Positions 1 to 7,368 of a DNA stretch of 10,110 nucleotides are shown one piece after another. The notes under the pieces were generated by a model. That model saw only the letters and a program-made list of their open reading frames with translations, was not told the origin of the DNA and searched no databases. The position numbers and the translations under genes are program-made. Source of the stretch: Ettlia oleoabundans. Taxonomy: Eukaryota; Chlorophyta; Chlorophyceae; Chlamydomonadales. Every line of letters starts with the position of its first letter. Positions within the stretch are counted from its first letter, which is position 1. The stretch lies in contig JAAMXP010001991.1 in the NCBI GenBank assembly GCA_019693395.1, positions 1-10,110 on the forward strand, written 5' to 3'.

Positions 1-33
1 GCTGCCTTTGCTTGTGCTGCTGCACAGCAAGCA
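1..33 (-). other. First half of a possible fourth zinc finger, cut by window edge
   Basis: Residues 1491-1501 read CLLCSSTSKGS, a CX2C knuckle in the same frame and with spacing after an acidic run like that of the other fingers. The second CX2C would lie outside the window, so this is only a hint. Confidence 0.4.
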
Positions 34-3000
34 CTGACGCATCGCAGGGTGTTCAGGCTGCTGCCGCTGCAAAGCCTCCTCCTCCTCCTCCTCCTCCTCT
101 GCTTCTTCGTCTTCGTCCTCCACCGCCGCTTCCTCCTCCTCCTCCTCCTCCTCCTCTTCCTCCTGCATCCACTGCTCTTCATCCTGCTGCAATAGCGGCA
201 GCTCACCACTATGGCAGCTAGTGTACCGCTTACAGCGTGCGCACAGCAGCTCGCCAGTGGGCTGATGCCTCCGCCAGTGGTATGTTGTGCCACGAGGGCC
301 GGGCTGCAAGGCACCGCAATGGCTGCAATGTTTTGCTGCCTGGGCATCACCTGCTATCTCCTCACCCTGCTCTTCCTGGGCCGACAGCTGCAGCTGCTCC
401 TCCCCCTCTTGCTGGTCATCCTCCTCCTGCTCCTGCTGAGCTGACCATGGTTGCTGCTGCTGGTCCTGCTCCTGCAGCTGGCCCTGGCCTTTCTTCACTG
501 GCTCCCATGCCTTCTTGCCGCATGCATCACACAGCGAGTGGCCTAAGCCAGCTGGGTGCCTGCGCCACTGCGTGGTGCTGGTGGCGCCACATTCGCTGCA
601 CCTACGCTGCCCGCTGCTGGTTGGCACCATGGCAGCCACTGAAGTGGGCATCAGCAGGGTCAGCTCAACCATGGGAAGCTGCTGCTGCTGCTCATGGTGC
701 CGACCTCGCTGTCTGCCGCCACGGCCGGAGGGCACGTGTGGACTACCAAACTCCACAATAGCATCCTTCCTAGGCACTGTAGGCACGCACACCTTCAGCA
801 GCATGCGATGGCCTGCCAACAGGTTGAAGTGGTCAAACAAACCTGCAAGCATATCAAGGCACTTCATAGCAATGTCAACAATCCAACCAATGCGATGGCG
901 GGGCAGTCCGCCTGCTGCGAGAACTACCACAAAGCTAATCCACGAAGAATGGGACATCGCAGGACCAACACACATGCAACAGTAGAGATTGGCACTTTTA
1001 CCCACGTGGCAGGTGAAGGGTTGTGCTGGATAGATAGGTGCGCCACTGTATCCCCGAGCTGGCGTGTCGCAGAAGAATCTCTCGGTCCATGCCACCAAAC
1101 AAGTCCAACCACACATCCTCTGCAGCAGGATGAACAGTATGGAACAATGGGTGCTGGAACAAACAGATTAACATATTGGGCGTTACAGCAGCCCGGATGC
1201 TGAAATGCGGGTCGGCGGGCGAATACCCCAGGCCCGACGGCAAACAGAACAGGGAGTTGTGCTGATCGATGCACGCATGCTCAGGTATCTTTTGCGTTGC
1301 CTCGCTTGTCAAACGCACCTGGCAGAATCAAGGCTTGCTGCTCAGCCTCAGCTGCGGTGATGGTCTTGAGTAATTCTGCATGTAAGGTGGGGACGGAACG
1401 CTTTTGCAAGGTGGCCAAGGGAGGTTGATGGTTGGAAATAAATGACTGAGGTAGTGGCAACAAGGCAACAAGAAGCGAACCAGGAGCACCTAACAACAAG
1501 AACCAGCAGTAAGCGCACCTTCGCGTGAACCTTCCTCGTCATCCTTCCAAAGGAAAGCAGGTCCGTCCTCGCTGCCGGCAGGTGTAGCATGCTGCCCTTC
1601 CTCCTCCTCCTCCTCCTCCTCCTCTTCTTCCGCGTCTGACTGTCCCTGCTCGGACCCTTCCTCATTGGAATGCTGTTCACGACTGTCAGCCTCCGCCTCC
1701 TCTTGCCCCTCCTCTGCCTCCGCCGCCGCCTCCTCGTCCTCCTCTGCCTCGCTCCCCTCCTCCTCCTCCTCCAAGTCCTCGTCCTCATCATCATATGAAC
1801 CATCACTGGAGCTTGTCGCCGCCCTTTCTGCAGCCACTGCAGCTGCAACGCCCGCAGCCGCGGTGCGCCGCTTGTGCAGCAACGCTGCCTGGCTTGTATT
1901 GGCGTGCACCTGCAGCTGTGTGTGGGCTGTGCCTCTCTCCATCTCCGCCAGCTGCTGGTCCTCCTCAACGGAACCTGCAGAGTCATCTGACACCTGGCCA
2001 GCTGCAGCAGCCCCGTCATCAGACGAGAGCTCAGTTTCCTCAGGCTGGGAAGCACCCTGGGCCCCATGCCCCCTAACTGCTGTCAGCGTGCCGGCAAAGG
2101 CAGGCCTGCCACCCCTGCCGCGGCCCCTGCCAGCGCTTGCGCCGCGCCCCCCTCGCCCCGTGCTGACGGCACGCCCGCCACGCCCAACGCTTCGGCTGCG
2201 GCCTTCCCGGCCAAGGCGCGCTTGGCGTGCAAGGTAGGCCGCAATCAGGTCAGGAGGCCGGTCACGTCCCGTGCGCTTGAGGTAAGCAAGGCAGTTGTTG
2301 CAGAGCAGTCTGCCGCTGCTTGCTTCACGAATATATTTGGTGGCTTGGTCGTCGTTGCAATGACTGCATCGTCGCGCCGCAGCCCTACCGCTGCTTTGCT
2401 TGCTGTCATAATCGTCCTCCTGCTCCTCCTCATCGCTGCCCCCAGCTGAAGAGTCCTCCCCTTGCTGCTCATCATCCTCCGCCTCGTCCTCATCAGAAGG
2501 CCGCTGGCTATCGCCGCCACTGCTGGCGCCAGCCGTGCCGTTGCAGGAGGGACCGACAGCGCCCGCTGCTGCACCCAGCTCCGTTGCAAATGTGGCTCCG
2601 GCGGCAGAGGGAGGTGGGGATGCTGGCCGTTCTGCAGCACGCTCCAGCCGCGCCATGCCAGGGGGCAGATCGGATGCAGCATGCTCAGCGATGCCGTTGG
2701 CTGCACCGGGGGACGCTCTGGCCTCACGCACAATGTCTGCCAGGGTGACAACTGCAAAGGACCGGTAGCAATGGGAATAGCATGAGGGCTTAGCCTGTCA
2801 GCTGCTGGGCAGACAGAGGATATGACATACAGAAGATTGGACGACAACGTGCAGCAGGGTGATGCCCCGCACGTGCAGCCACTGCTTAGGGACTTGGTGA
2901 GGAGATTTCAGTCACTTGCGTGGTATGCGTGGGCTTGCGAATAGTTTCAAGTTAGCAGCAGCAGGCTCACCCACTGCGCGCTGGCCACCTCCCTGTGTAC

Positions 3001-6000
3001 CAGGCAGGCACGCCACCACATCCTGCAGGTTCTGCGGCACCCAGCTGGCCAGCACTTGCCGCAGCTGCTCCACATTGGCCGCCTCTCGCAGCTGCAGGCA
3101 CAACAAGGGATAAGAGGAGGTGCAAGACTTGGGCTTAGGTTGGCCACACCTTGGTGTCACACCCACCTGCCACGTGACACTACCTAGGGTGGCAGCCATG
3201 GCATCCCTGCCGCCGAAAAAGCAGCTCCTGTGTGCCACCAAAGCTGCCCTCATGCGTGGTGCTGCAAACAACCATGCTGCCGTGTTACCTGCCGCACCAG
3301 CCCCACATCCTTGCCAAGGTTGAGGTGTGGCAGGTTGAGCATGGTGTCACCGCCAAGGCCTGCAGCCACTCAAGTTGGGGATTCAATGCGTTTGAAACTA
3401 ACCTAAGCACCAGTTGCTATTGTAGCCAAATAATGGCCCCCCGTGTGTGGCGCACATGCGTGTACTACATGCGCACTGCGTGCTTTTTGATGCAGCTGGC
3501 AACAGGGCTGGCAACACGGGTTAGCGAGCCGGCGAGCCCACCCACCTCGCTGCTGCTTCCAGATGATGCCAATGTCGCGTACAACTGCCGCCTCCACAGC
3601 CAGGTCAAAGGAACCCAGGTGCTCGCGCTTGCCGCTAACTGCGCAGCACAACAGCCAAACCGTTACTCAGAAAGGGAGGGTCCGTTGGTTGGAGCACGGC
3701 AGCAGGACAGGCACGGATAATTACAAGCAAGCCACACATTCAAGGATGCAATGAAGTATCGACCCGCAAACAAGCGGCTTTTACACACCTGTGATAGCCG
3801 CGCTTAGCTTGGTACTGTTGCTGATGTGTGCCACGCCCACAAACCGCGTCGTGTTGTCCTTGCGTAGCCACGCAGCGGATGCCGGCCCGTCCTGCTGCCG
3901 CTGCGGCTGGTGCTGCTGGGCAGGGCCAACGCCGGCGTCTTCCTCCCATTGCTGCAGCTGGAATGGTTGTAGGTGCTCCTCCAGCTGCTTCCGGCTGCTG
4001 CTGCCAAGCTTAGCCAGCAGCACACTGTCGTTGATATAGTTGGCAGCCGGGAAGTTGAGGTCCCGGTTCAGCCCCCTCACAGCGGTTTGCATGCGTTCCA
4101 TTGGAAGGGAAACCGCCGTAGATGCTGCCCTAGCCTCTAGGCCCCGCCTCAGCCCCCGCAGCGCCAGCCAGATGCGGGCATGGTCGTGGGCAGTGGCAGC
4201 CAAGGCCTCAGACTGGTACCCGGCGATGCGCAGCATCTCGCCCTCCTGCAAGCGGAAGGCACTTGCACAACAGAATGAGAAGTGGCAGGAAAACAAAGAC
4301 GTCTTGCCAAGCTTTGCTCCTAAAGTTAACAGGGGTCACCATAGCCTGCAGAAGAAGACCATAATCCCAGTGGCGGACCCTGTTCCATGGCACTAGGCAA
4401 CTGTCTTTGGCTTCGTGTCAAGCCACTTGCCACGAAGCCGCGAAGGAGTTGCAACACATGATAGGGCTAGGCAGCAGGGCCAGCCACCATCAACCTGCAA
4501 TTAAGCTACTTGCCTGCGGCATTTTTACGTGAACCCTGTACTTGCCACTGCCTGGAGGCGCCTCAACCACACATCGCCTGCTGTGCGGCGCGGCCGGCTG
4601 TGGGGCGGCATGCGCGGCTAAGCCCAGCTTGCTGCTGCTGGGGACTCTCACTTTGAACTTGGTGGATGCGCTTGTGGGTGCAAACAGGCCGCCCTGCTGC
4701 GGTCGCGGCGGCAGCATGGGGGGTGAAGGAATCGGAGCAGGCCGTGGTGGTGGCGGCGGTGGAGGGGGTGGGGGAGGCTGAGCACGCCGCAATGGTGGTG
4801 GAGGTGGCAACTCCTCTGCTGCCTGCCCAGCCGCCACTGCGGGACCGCTCACTATGGGCAGCACAGTGGCTTCTAACCCGCCCGCCGCTGGCGCTGCTGC
4901 AGCAGTGGCTGCTGTCGCTGCTTGCACTGTCAGGCTAGATTCCCGTGGCTGCTCCTGGTCCAATTCCATGTCCACCACCTGCTCCTGCCCACAGCCTGAT
5001 ATGCCGCCGTTGCCAGCCAGGTGCGCGGGTGGGGCATCACAAGGGCCTTGGAGCCCAGCTTCAGTGTTCAACTGCTGCAATGGCATGGCAGCTGATGGAG
5101 CTGCCAAGTGGGGCCTGGGTGCCATAGGCAATGCCATGCTGCTTGCGTTTTGCTTGTAGGCAAACCTGATGGGGGCTGTGACCAGTGCGTCAAAGGCCTG
5201 CTGCCGAGCTGTGACTGAGTTGTAAACACCTGGCACCAGCTGCCGACCCGGCATGCTGCCAGGTAGTGTTGAATGCTGCTGCTGGACAGCTGCGGCATCC
5301 TCAGCCTCCTGCCCGGCGAAAGGCGCCTCTGCCGTCAAACCTGTTGCAGACTGCGCTGCCGCGGCAGCGCCATTGGGCGCTGCCGCTTCTGCTGCAGACG
5401 CTTCAGCACTGGGTGCTGCAGCAGGTGGCACGTCGGGTGTGGGCTGCAGCACTGCCCCCGTACACGCTGCGTGCTGCTGCTTCTCCTGTGGCAGCAGTGG
5501 TGGCGGTGGTATTGGCAATGGAGGTGGCGGCGACTCCTCTTGTGGTGCTCCAATTGGCAGCGGAGGTGGCAGCGGAGGTGGCAGCGGTGGTGGCAGCGGT
5601 GGCGGCTCGTCCTCGTCCTCGTCTGCTGCTCCAACAGATAGCACCTCAACCGCCCCACCGCCATCCTGCTCCTGCTCTGTGCTCCCGGCCACATCAGCTG
5701 CCACTGCAGTGGAGTGAAAAGGAGGCACAAGGCATGAAAGCAACATGAGTACCTTTATTTTTGGGAATGCGCGGACAGACGTGAGTTGAGGTGGCACATT
5801 TCCTGGGCTGGGCCTGAGGTGCGCAGCTAGGCGCCCAAAGCAACGAGTCATGGCACGCACAGAGCAGCAGATCTCTGCGAATGCTTCAGGCATGCAGCAC
5901 AAGCACACGCAAAGCCCACCTCTGCGCTGGAGGGCCAAAGCAACAGCTGCATCCGCCCAAGAAACGGGGTCCACTGCTGCCTGGCTTGGGCCCTGCCCTG

Positions 6001-6244
6001 CTAGTTGCGGGTTTAGGTGCTGCCCGCTGGGCCCGCCGCCGGCCAGGGGCACCTCCGCCGGTTCCGGTGGCAGCGGCTCCATGCTGTCCCCTGGCTCAGA
6101 TAGTTCTTCTAGAAAGTTGCCAACCCAAGAGCCCGCTTGCTCCTGCTGCTGCTGGGCGGCTTCGCCTGAGGTTGAGGGAGCGCGCCTGTTGAAAGCAACG
6201 CTGCCTGTCAGAGCCACGCTCTGGTGGGCCACCTGAACGCTCAT
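1..6244 (-). CDS. Multi-exon AP2/ERF-like plus GATA-like zinc finger protein, 3' end outside window
   Basis: Predicted nuclear DNA-binding regulator. No specific orthologue is recognised. Coding segments, 5' to 3' on the minus strand, are 6244-5920, 5703-4514, 4245-3789, 3638-3546, 3359-3289, 3091-2971, 2751-1519, 1375-1319, 1119-1006 and 842-1 (open at the edge). They total 4503 nt, 1501 codons, with every phase matching. Introns are 216, 268, 150, 186, 197, 219, 143, 199 and 163 nt; all end in AG and start with GT, except the second (GCAAGT). Residues: 1-480 Pro/Ala/Gln-rich; about 484-575 and 636-700 AP2-like; 881-906 GATA-like finger; 933-969 RG-rich; about 1070-1160 acidic; 1302-1328 canonical GATA finger; 1393-1424 divergent finger; 1491 onward partial finger. 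The ATG at 6244 has A at -3; the open frame extends upstream to a TTG at 6301, so an upstream exon is possible. The AP2 and finger exons are solid. Least sure are the 1119-1006 exon and the 5' end of the last exon (842 or 911). Confidence 0.72.
76..156 (+). repeat. Two (CTC)8 runs coding poly-Glu on the minus strand
   Basis: Eight perfect CTC triplets at 76-99 and again at 133-156, each followed by degenerate TTC/GTC triplets. On the minus strand they are GAG codons between zinc fingers 3 and 4. Confidence 0.9.
232..327 (-). other. Divergent GATA-like zinc finger 3, CX2CX24CX2C
   Basis: Residues 1393-1424: KHCSHCGALQPGPRG, then TTYHWRRHQPTGELLCARC and KRYTS. The WRRHQPTGELLC part copies finger 2 and GATA fingers, but the first loop has an insertion of about five residues. 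Between fingers 2 and 3 lies a Gln/Glu-rich linker. Likely a zinc site; the specificity is unknown. Confidence 0.75.
520..600 (-). other. Canonical GATA-type zinc finger 2, CX2CX19CX2C
   Basis: Residues 1302-1328: RCSECGATSTTQWRRHPAG, then GLGHSLCDACGKKAW. All hallmarks of type IV GATA fingers are visible: the T-x-x-T-x-WRR turn, the Gly, and LCxACG before the basic tail (KKAWEPVKKG). The loop is one residue longer than the plant 18-residue form. This is the best DNA-binding candidate of the protein. Confidence 0.88.
1541..1800 (-). other. Acidic, Glu-rich tract encoded by GAG/GAA repeats
   Basis: Residues about 1070-1156 are mainly Glu/Asp/Ser with one run of eleven Glu (1630-1598). Such tracts occur in activation domains and histone-binding proteins. 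A second acidic patch with SDEDE and SDEEE (CK2-like sites) lies before finger 1, around 2390-2520. Confidence 0.7.
1598..1630 (+). repeat. Third (CTC)8 run flanked by TTC, coding eleven Glu
   Basis: TTC, eight CTC and two TTC triplets in register with the minus-strand reading frame of the large exon. Confidence 0.9.
2102..2212 (-). other. RG/RGG-rich basic stretch with AT-hook-like end
   Basis: Residues 933-969 are dominated by GRGGR and GRGRGRGGRP repeats and end in RGGRP, close to the RGRP core of AT-hooks. It lies 27 residues after GATA-like finger 1 and could give non-specific DNA or RNA contact. Such sequences are low complexity, so the functional label is an inference. Confidence 0.55.
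2291..2368 (-). other. GATA-like zinc finger 1, CX2CX18CX2C, lacking the WRR core
   Basis: Residues 881-906: CSHC, 18 residues, CNNC, followed by LAYLKRTGRDRPPDL. Spacing and the tail (LCNxCxxYxKxxGxxRP) fit GATA-type fingers. The usual T-x-x-WRR turn is replaced by TKYIRE. The tail resembles both plant/fungal GATA fingers and the atypical fingers of MTA-type chromatin proteins. Zinc binding is likely; recognition of GATA sites is doubtful. Confidence 0.75.
2971..3091 (-). other. Exon with amphipathic helical segment between AP2 and zinc finger regions
   Basis: Forty codons plus one base (residues 713-753). The acceptor is a TGCCTGCAG and the donor is GTGAGC. LREAANVEQLRQVLASW looks like an amphipathic helix, followed by VPQNLQDVVACLPG and a Gly-rich turn. 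Joining to the next exon gives VVTLADIVREAR, again helix-like. I recognise no family; it may be a dimerisation or partner-binding segment, which is only a guess. Confidence 0.6.
3325..3855 (-). other. AP2/ERF-like domain 2, spread over three exons
   Basis: Residues about 636-700. TTRFVGVAHISNSTKLSAAI matches the YRGV and first strands. After the 150-nt intron, SGKREHLGSFDLAVEAAVV matches the well conserved GKxxHLGSFDTxEEAAxA block. After the 186-nt intron, GLGGDTMLNLPHLN matches the end of the domain (G..LNFP). The three exons join in phase 1 and phase 1, and the domain reads through both joints; this supports the splice model strongly. The aromatic Tyr of AYD is replaced (VVRDIG), so this copy is also divergent. 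Confidence 0.75.
4036..4579 (-). other. AP2/ERF-like domain 1 (divergent), split by a GC-AG intron
   Basis: Residues about 484-575. A GKYRVHVKM segment stands where AP2 domains have the GKWxAxI strand. After the intron follow an AGYQSEALAATAHDHA segment, matching the LGtFdTxeeAAraYD helix start, and then LNRDLNFPAANY, matching the typical C-terminal LNFPxxxY. About 25 extra residues sit between helix and LNFP compared with a normal domain of about 60. The usual YRGV start is not evident, so DNA binding by this copy is uncertain. The fold assignment is my reading by motif, not a search result. Confidence 0.6.
4246..4513 (-). other. Predicted GC-AG intron 2 of the AP2/GATA gene
   Basis: The exon ends in CCGCAG and the intron starts GCAAGT, which is the full consensus of U2-type GC donors. 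It ends in CGCTTGCAG. Splicing joins VHVKMPQ to EGEMLRIAGY in phase 0, inside AP2-like domain 1. A competing in-frame GT donor (GTAAAA, starting at 4528) lies 15 nt upstream. Confidence 0.65.
5556..5603 (-). repeat. Tandem 12-bp repeat, four copies, coding PPPL units
   Basis: Four adjacent copies of GGCAGCGGAGGT on the plus strand (the last two with T or C changes) encode four PPPL units on the minus strand, within a Pro-rich stretch of the N-terminal half (PPPP runs also at about 4741-4795). Such PPPL/poly-Pro segments are typical ligands for SH3, WW or profilin-like partners. Confidence 0.85.
5704..5919 (-). other. Predicted intron 1 of the AP2/GATA gene, 216 nt, free of stops in frame
   Basis: The donor is GTGGGC and the acceptor is a pyrimidine-rich TCCACTGCAG. 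The phase is 1 on both sides (QRR, Val, AADVAG). Its length is divisible by three and it has no stop in the reading frame, so retention would add 72 Cys-rich residues. Translation of the segment looks intron-like, but the sequence cannot decide this. Confidence 0.55.
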
Positions 6245-6332
6245 CGTACCAAACTCCTGCCTGCAGGGCCCACGGATGTCATTTGTCTTGCTGCAAGGCA
6301 ACGTAGGGAAATCCAGTGGCAGGGGTGAGGCA

Positions 6333-6350
6333 GGGTGGGAGGAGGGCGGG
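6333..6350 (+). promoter_or_regulatory. Potential G-quadruplex upstream of the minus-strand gene
   Basis: GGGTGGGAGGAGGGCGGG gives four GGG runs with loops of 1, 4 and 1, with further GGG runs at 6354 and 6359. It lies about 90 nt upstream of the minus-strand ATG and sits on the template strand of that gene. It also contains a GC-box-like GGGCGGG. Confidence 0.5.
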
Positions 6351-6850
6351 AACGGGTTGGGCGCCTCCCGCCCAGCAGGACTTTTGGCAGCACTTTAGGT
6401 GCAACAACACGACGGTGGCGGCATCCGGTCCCGATATCCAGGGTCCTCCCGCCTGTTTTGGCAGAGAAACGCAGGGAGCGGCTCCTCAATAACATCTGCC
6501 CGCTGCTGAAGCCCCAGCCATGATGGGTGCCTTCGCGGGTCCCTTCGGCTGGTTGGAGCGGCTGTCGGTACTCCAAAGCTTCGGGCTGCGTGAGCTCGGC
6601 AGTTGCACCCTGACGGCGGAGCTTTACACACCCGCCATTTTGCGGCTGCACCACGACGACACCCACCTCGTTCAGAACCCTTTGCTACTTCTTTTGCTTG
6701 CAAGTTCGCGTTTGCAAGGGGGGCGCACGTTTGAAAGAAGCGCCCTGGCGCCCGCGTGTGGCACGCCGCTTGCGGCTCGCGGCCTCTTCACGTAATATTA
6801 ATTACTCAAACCTGATGGGCAGCAGTGGGTTCGCAGCCTTTTACGTACAG

Positions 6851-6888
6851 CCTGGCAGGACAGGCTGGCAGGCTGGCAGGCTGCCAGG
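6851..6888. repeat. Short GGCTGGCA direct repeat with inverted arms
   Basis: Two adjacent copies of GGCTGGCA (6863-6878) with a diverged third (GGCTGCCA), flanked by CCTGGCAG (6851-6858) and its exact reverse complement CTGCCAGG (6881-6888). It could form a hairpin or be a binding-site cluster; the function is unknown. Confidence 0.7.
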
Positions 6889-7090
6889 TCGTCAGAACAC
6901 CTGGTTGCTGGCTCGTCGCAAATTTTGCAGGGCTGACGGCTTCCAGTTTCCTATTATCGACATCAAAATCCTCGTGCCATACTCTAAGTAGCGTATCAGG
7001 CTGATTGACTTGTAAGGATAGGAGTTTATGCCGGCGAGAAAGATGGCGTTGGTGGCCCGCCCTTGCAGGTGCCGATAGGCAGCCAGTGAT

Positions 7091-7128
7091 CCAATTGTCG
7101 AGCTGGTCTTCCTTTTTGTTTAAAAAAC
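7091..7128 (+). promoter_or_regulatory. Candidate core promoter elements for the plus-strand gene
   Basis: A CCAAT at 7091-7095 is followed by an A/T-rich GTTTAAAAAAC at 7118-7128, the most TATA-like element near the gene. If it is used, transcription would start at about 7150, giving a leader of about 220 nt before ATG 7369. Both are short motifs and may be chance. Confidence 0.3.
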
Positions 7129-7151
7129 ACCGTGCATCTTACAAGGCAGAC

Positions 7152-7367
7152 ATGGCGGGAGAAGCGGGTGGAAAAAGCGCTGATGCTCCAGCATCCGGTG
7201 GCAGTCGGCGGCACAGCATGGCACGCCGCCGTCAAGTTTCAGACCGTCTCACCCAGTTGGTGCATGCATACTGCGTGCGATCAATTCCATCCCATCACTT
7301 TTCAACCATTAGCAGGCAGCCTCTGGCCCGCAGTGTGCCTCGCGTGACACCCTTGCTGGCTGGATAA
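7152..7367 (+). CDS. Upstream ORF of 71 codons ending one base before DHQ-SDH
   Basis: ATG at 7152 has G at -3 and G at +4. The product starts MAGEAGGKSADAPASGGS, has a basic MARRRQ stretch, and stops with TAA at 7365-7367, so a single T separates it from the DHQ-SDH ATG. I recognise no family; the Arg/Ser-rich composition resembles an organelle presequence as much as a free protein. It could be a regulatory uORF, the first cistron of a bicistronic mRNA of the kind reported in green algae, or chance. It is in a different frame from DHQ-SDH, so it is not a longer leader without splicing. Confidence 0.35.
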   Translation: MAGEAGGKSADAPASGGSRRHSMARRRQVSDRLTQLVHAYCVRSIPSHHFSTISRQPLARSVPRVTPLLAG

Positions 7368-7368
7368 T

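Larger units (their letters stand above)
6245..7151. promoter_or_regulatory. Divergent intergenic region between the two genes
   Basis: About 1.1 kb separates the two start codons (6244 on minus, 7369 on plus); the last 217 nt of it are the small upstream ORF listed separately. No convincing gene is seen here. Visible elements are the G-rich run at 6333-6350, the GGCTGGCA repeat at 6851-6888, an A/T-rich island at about 6792-6805, CCAAT at 7091 and GTTTAAAAAAC at 7118. Both promoters and 5' UTRs must lie here unless an upstream exon exists. Boundaries of transcription cannot be read. Confidence 0.6.

Noticed and set aside
12..221. Plus-strand Pro-rich ORF
   Set aside because: It is the antisense of the poly-Glu/zinc finger exon; the Pro runs are only the CTC repeats read in another frame.
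237..985. Overlapping plus-strand ORFs of 156-174 residues
   Set aside because: No recognisable domain, and they lie opposite clear GATA finger codons on the minus strand.
998..1318. Continuous minus-strand ORF of 106 residues as one exon
   Set aside because: Reads partly like protein, but its upstream end does not join the previous exon in phase; only 1119-1006 fits a splice model.
1348..2067. Minus-strand Arg-rich ORF
   Set aside because: Frame-shifted reading of the same GAG/GAA-rich exon; the zinc finger frame is the supported one.
1665..2237. Plus-strand Ser/Ala-rich ORF of 190 residues
   Set aside because: Mirror of the acidic and RG-rich exon on the minus strand; low complexity only.
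5253..5748. Plus-strand Gly/Ser-rich and other ORFs of 122-160 residues
   Set aside because: Antisense of the PPPL repeat and Ala-rich exon; the Gly/Ser pattern follows from the 12-bp repeat.
6241..6666. Minus-strand ORF of 141 residues upstream of the AP2/GATA start
   Set aside because: Different frame from the first exon, no domain; more likely 5' UTR and promoter. An upstream exon is not excluded.
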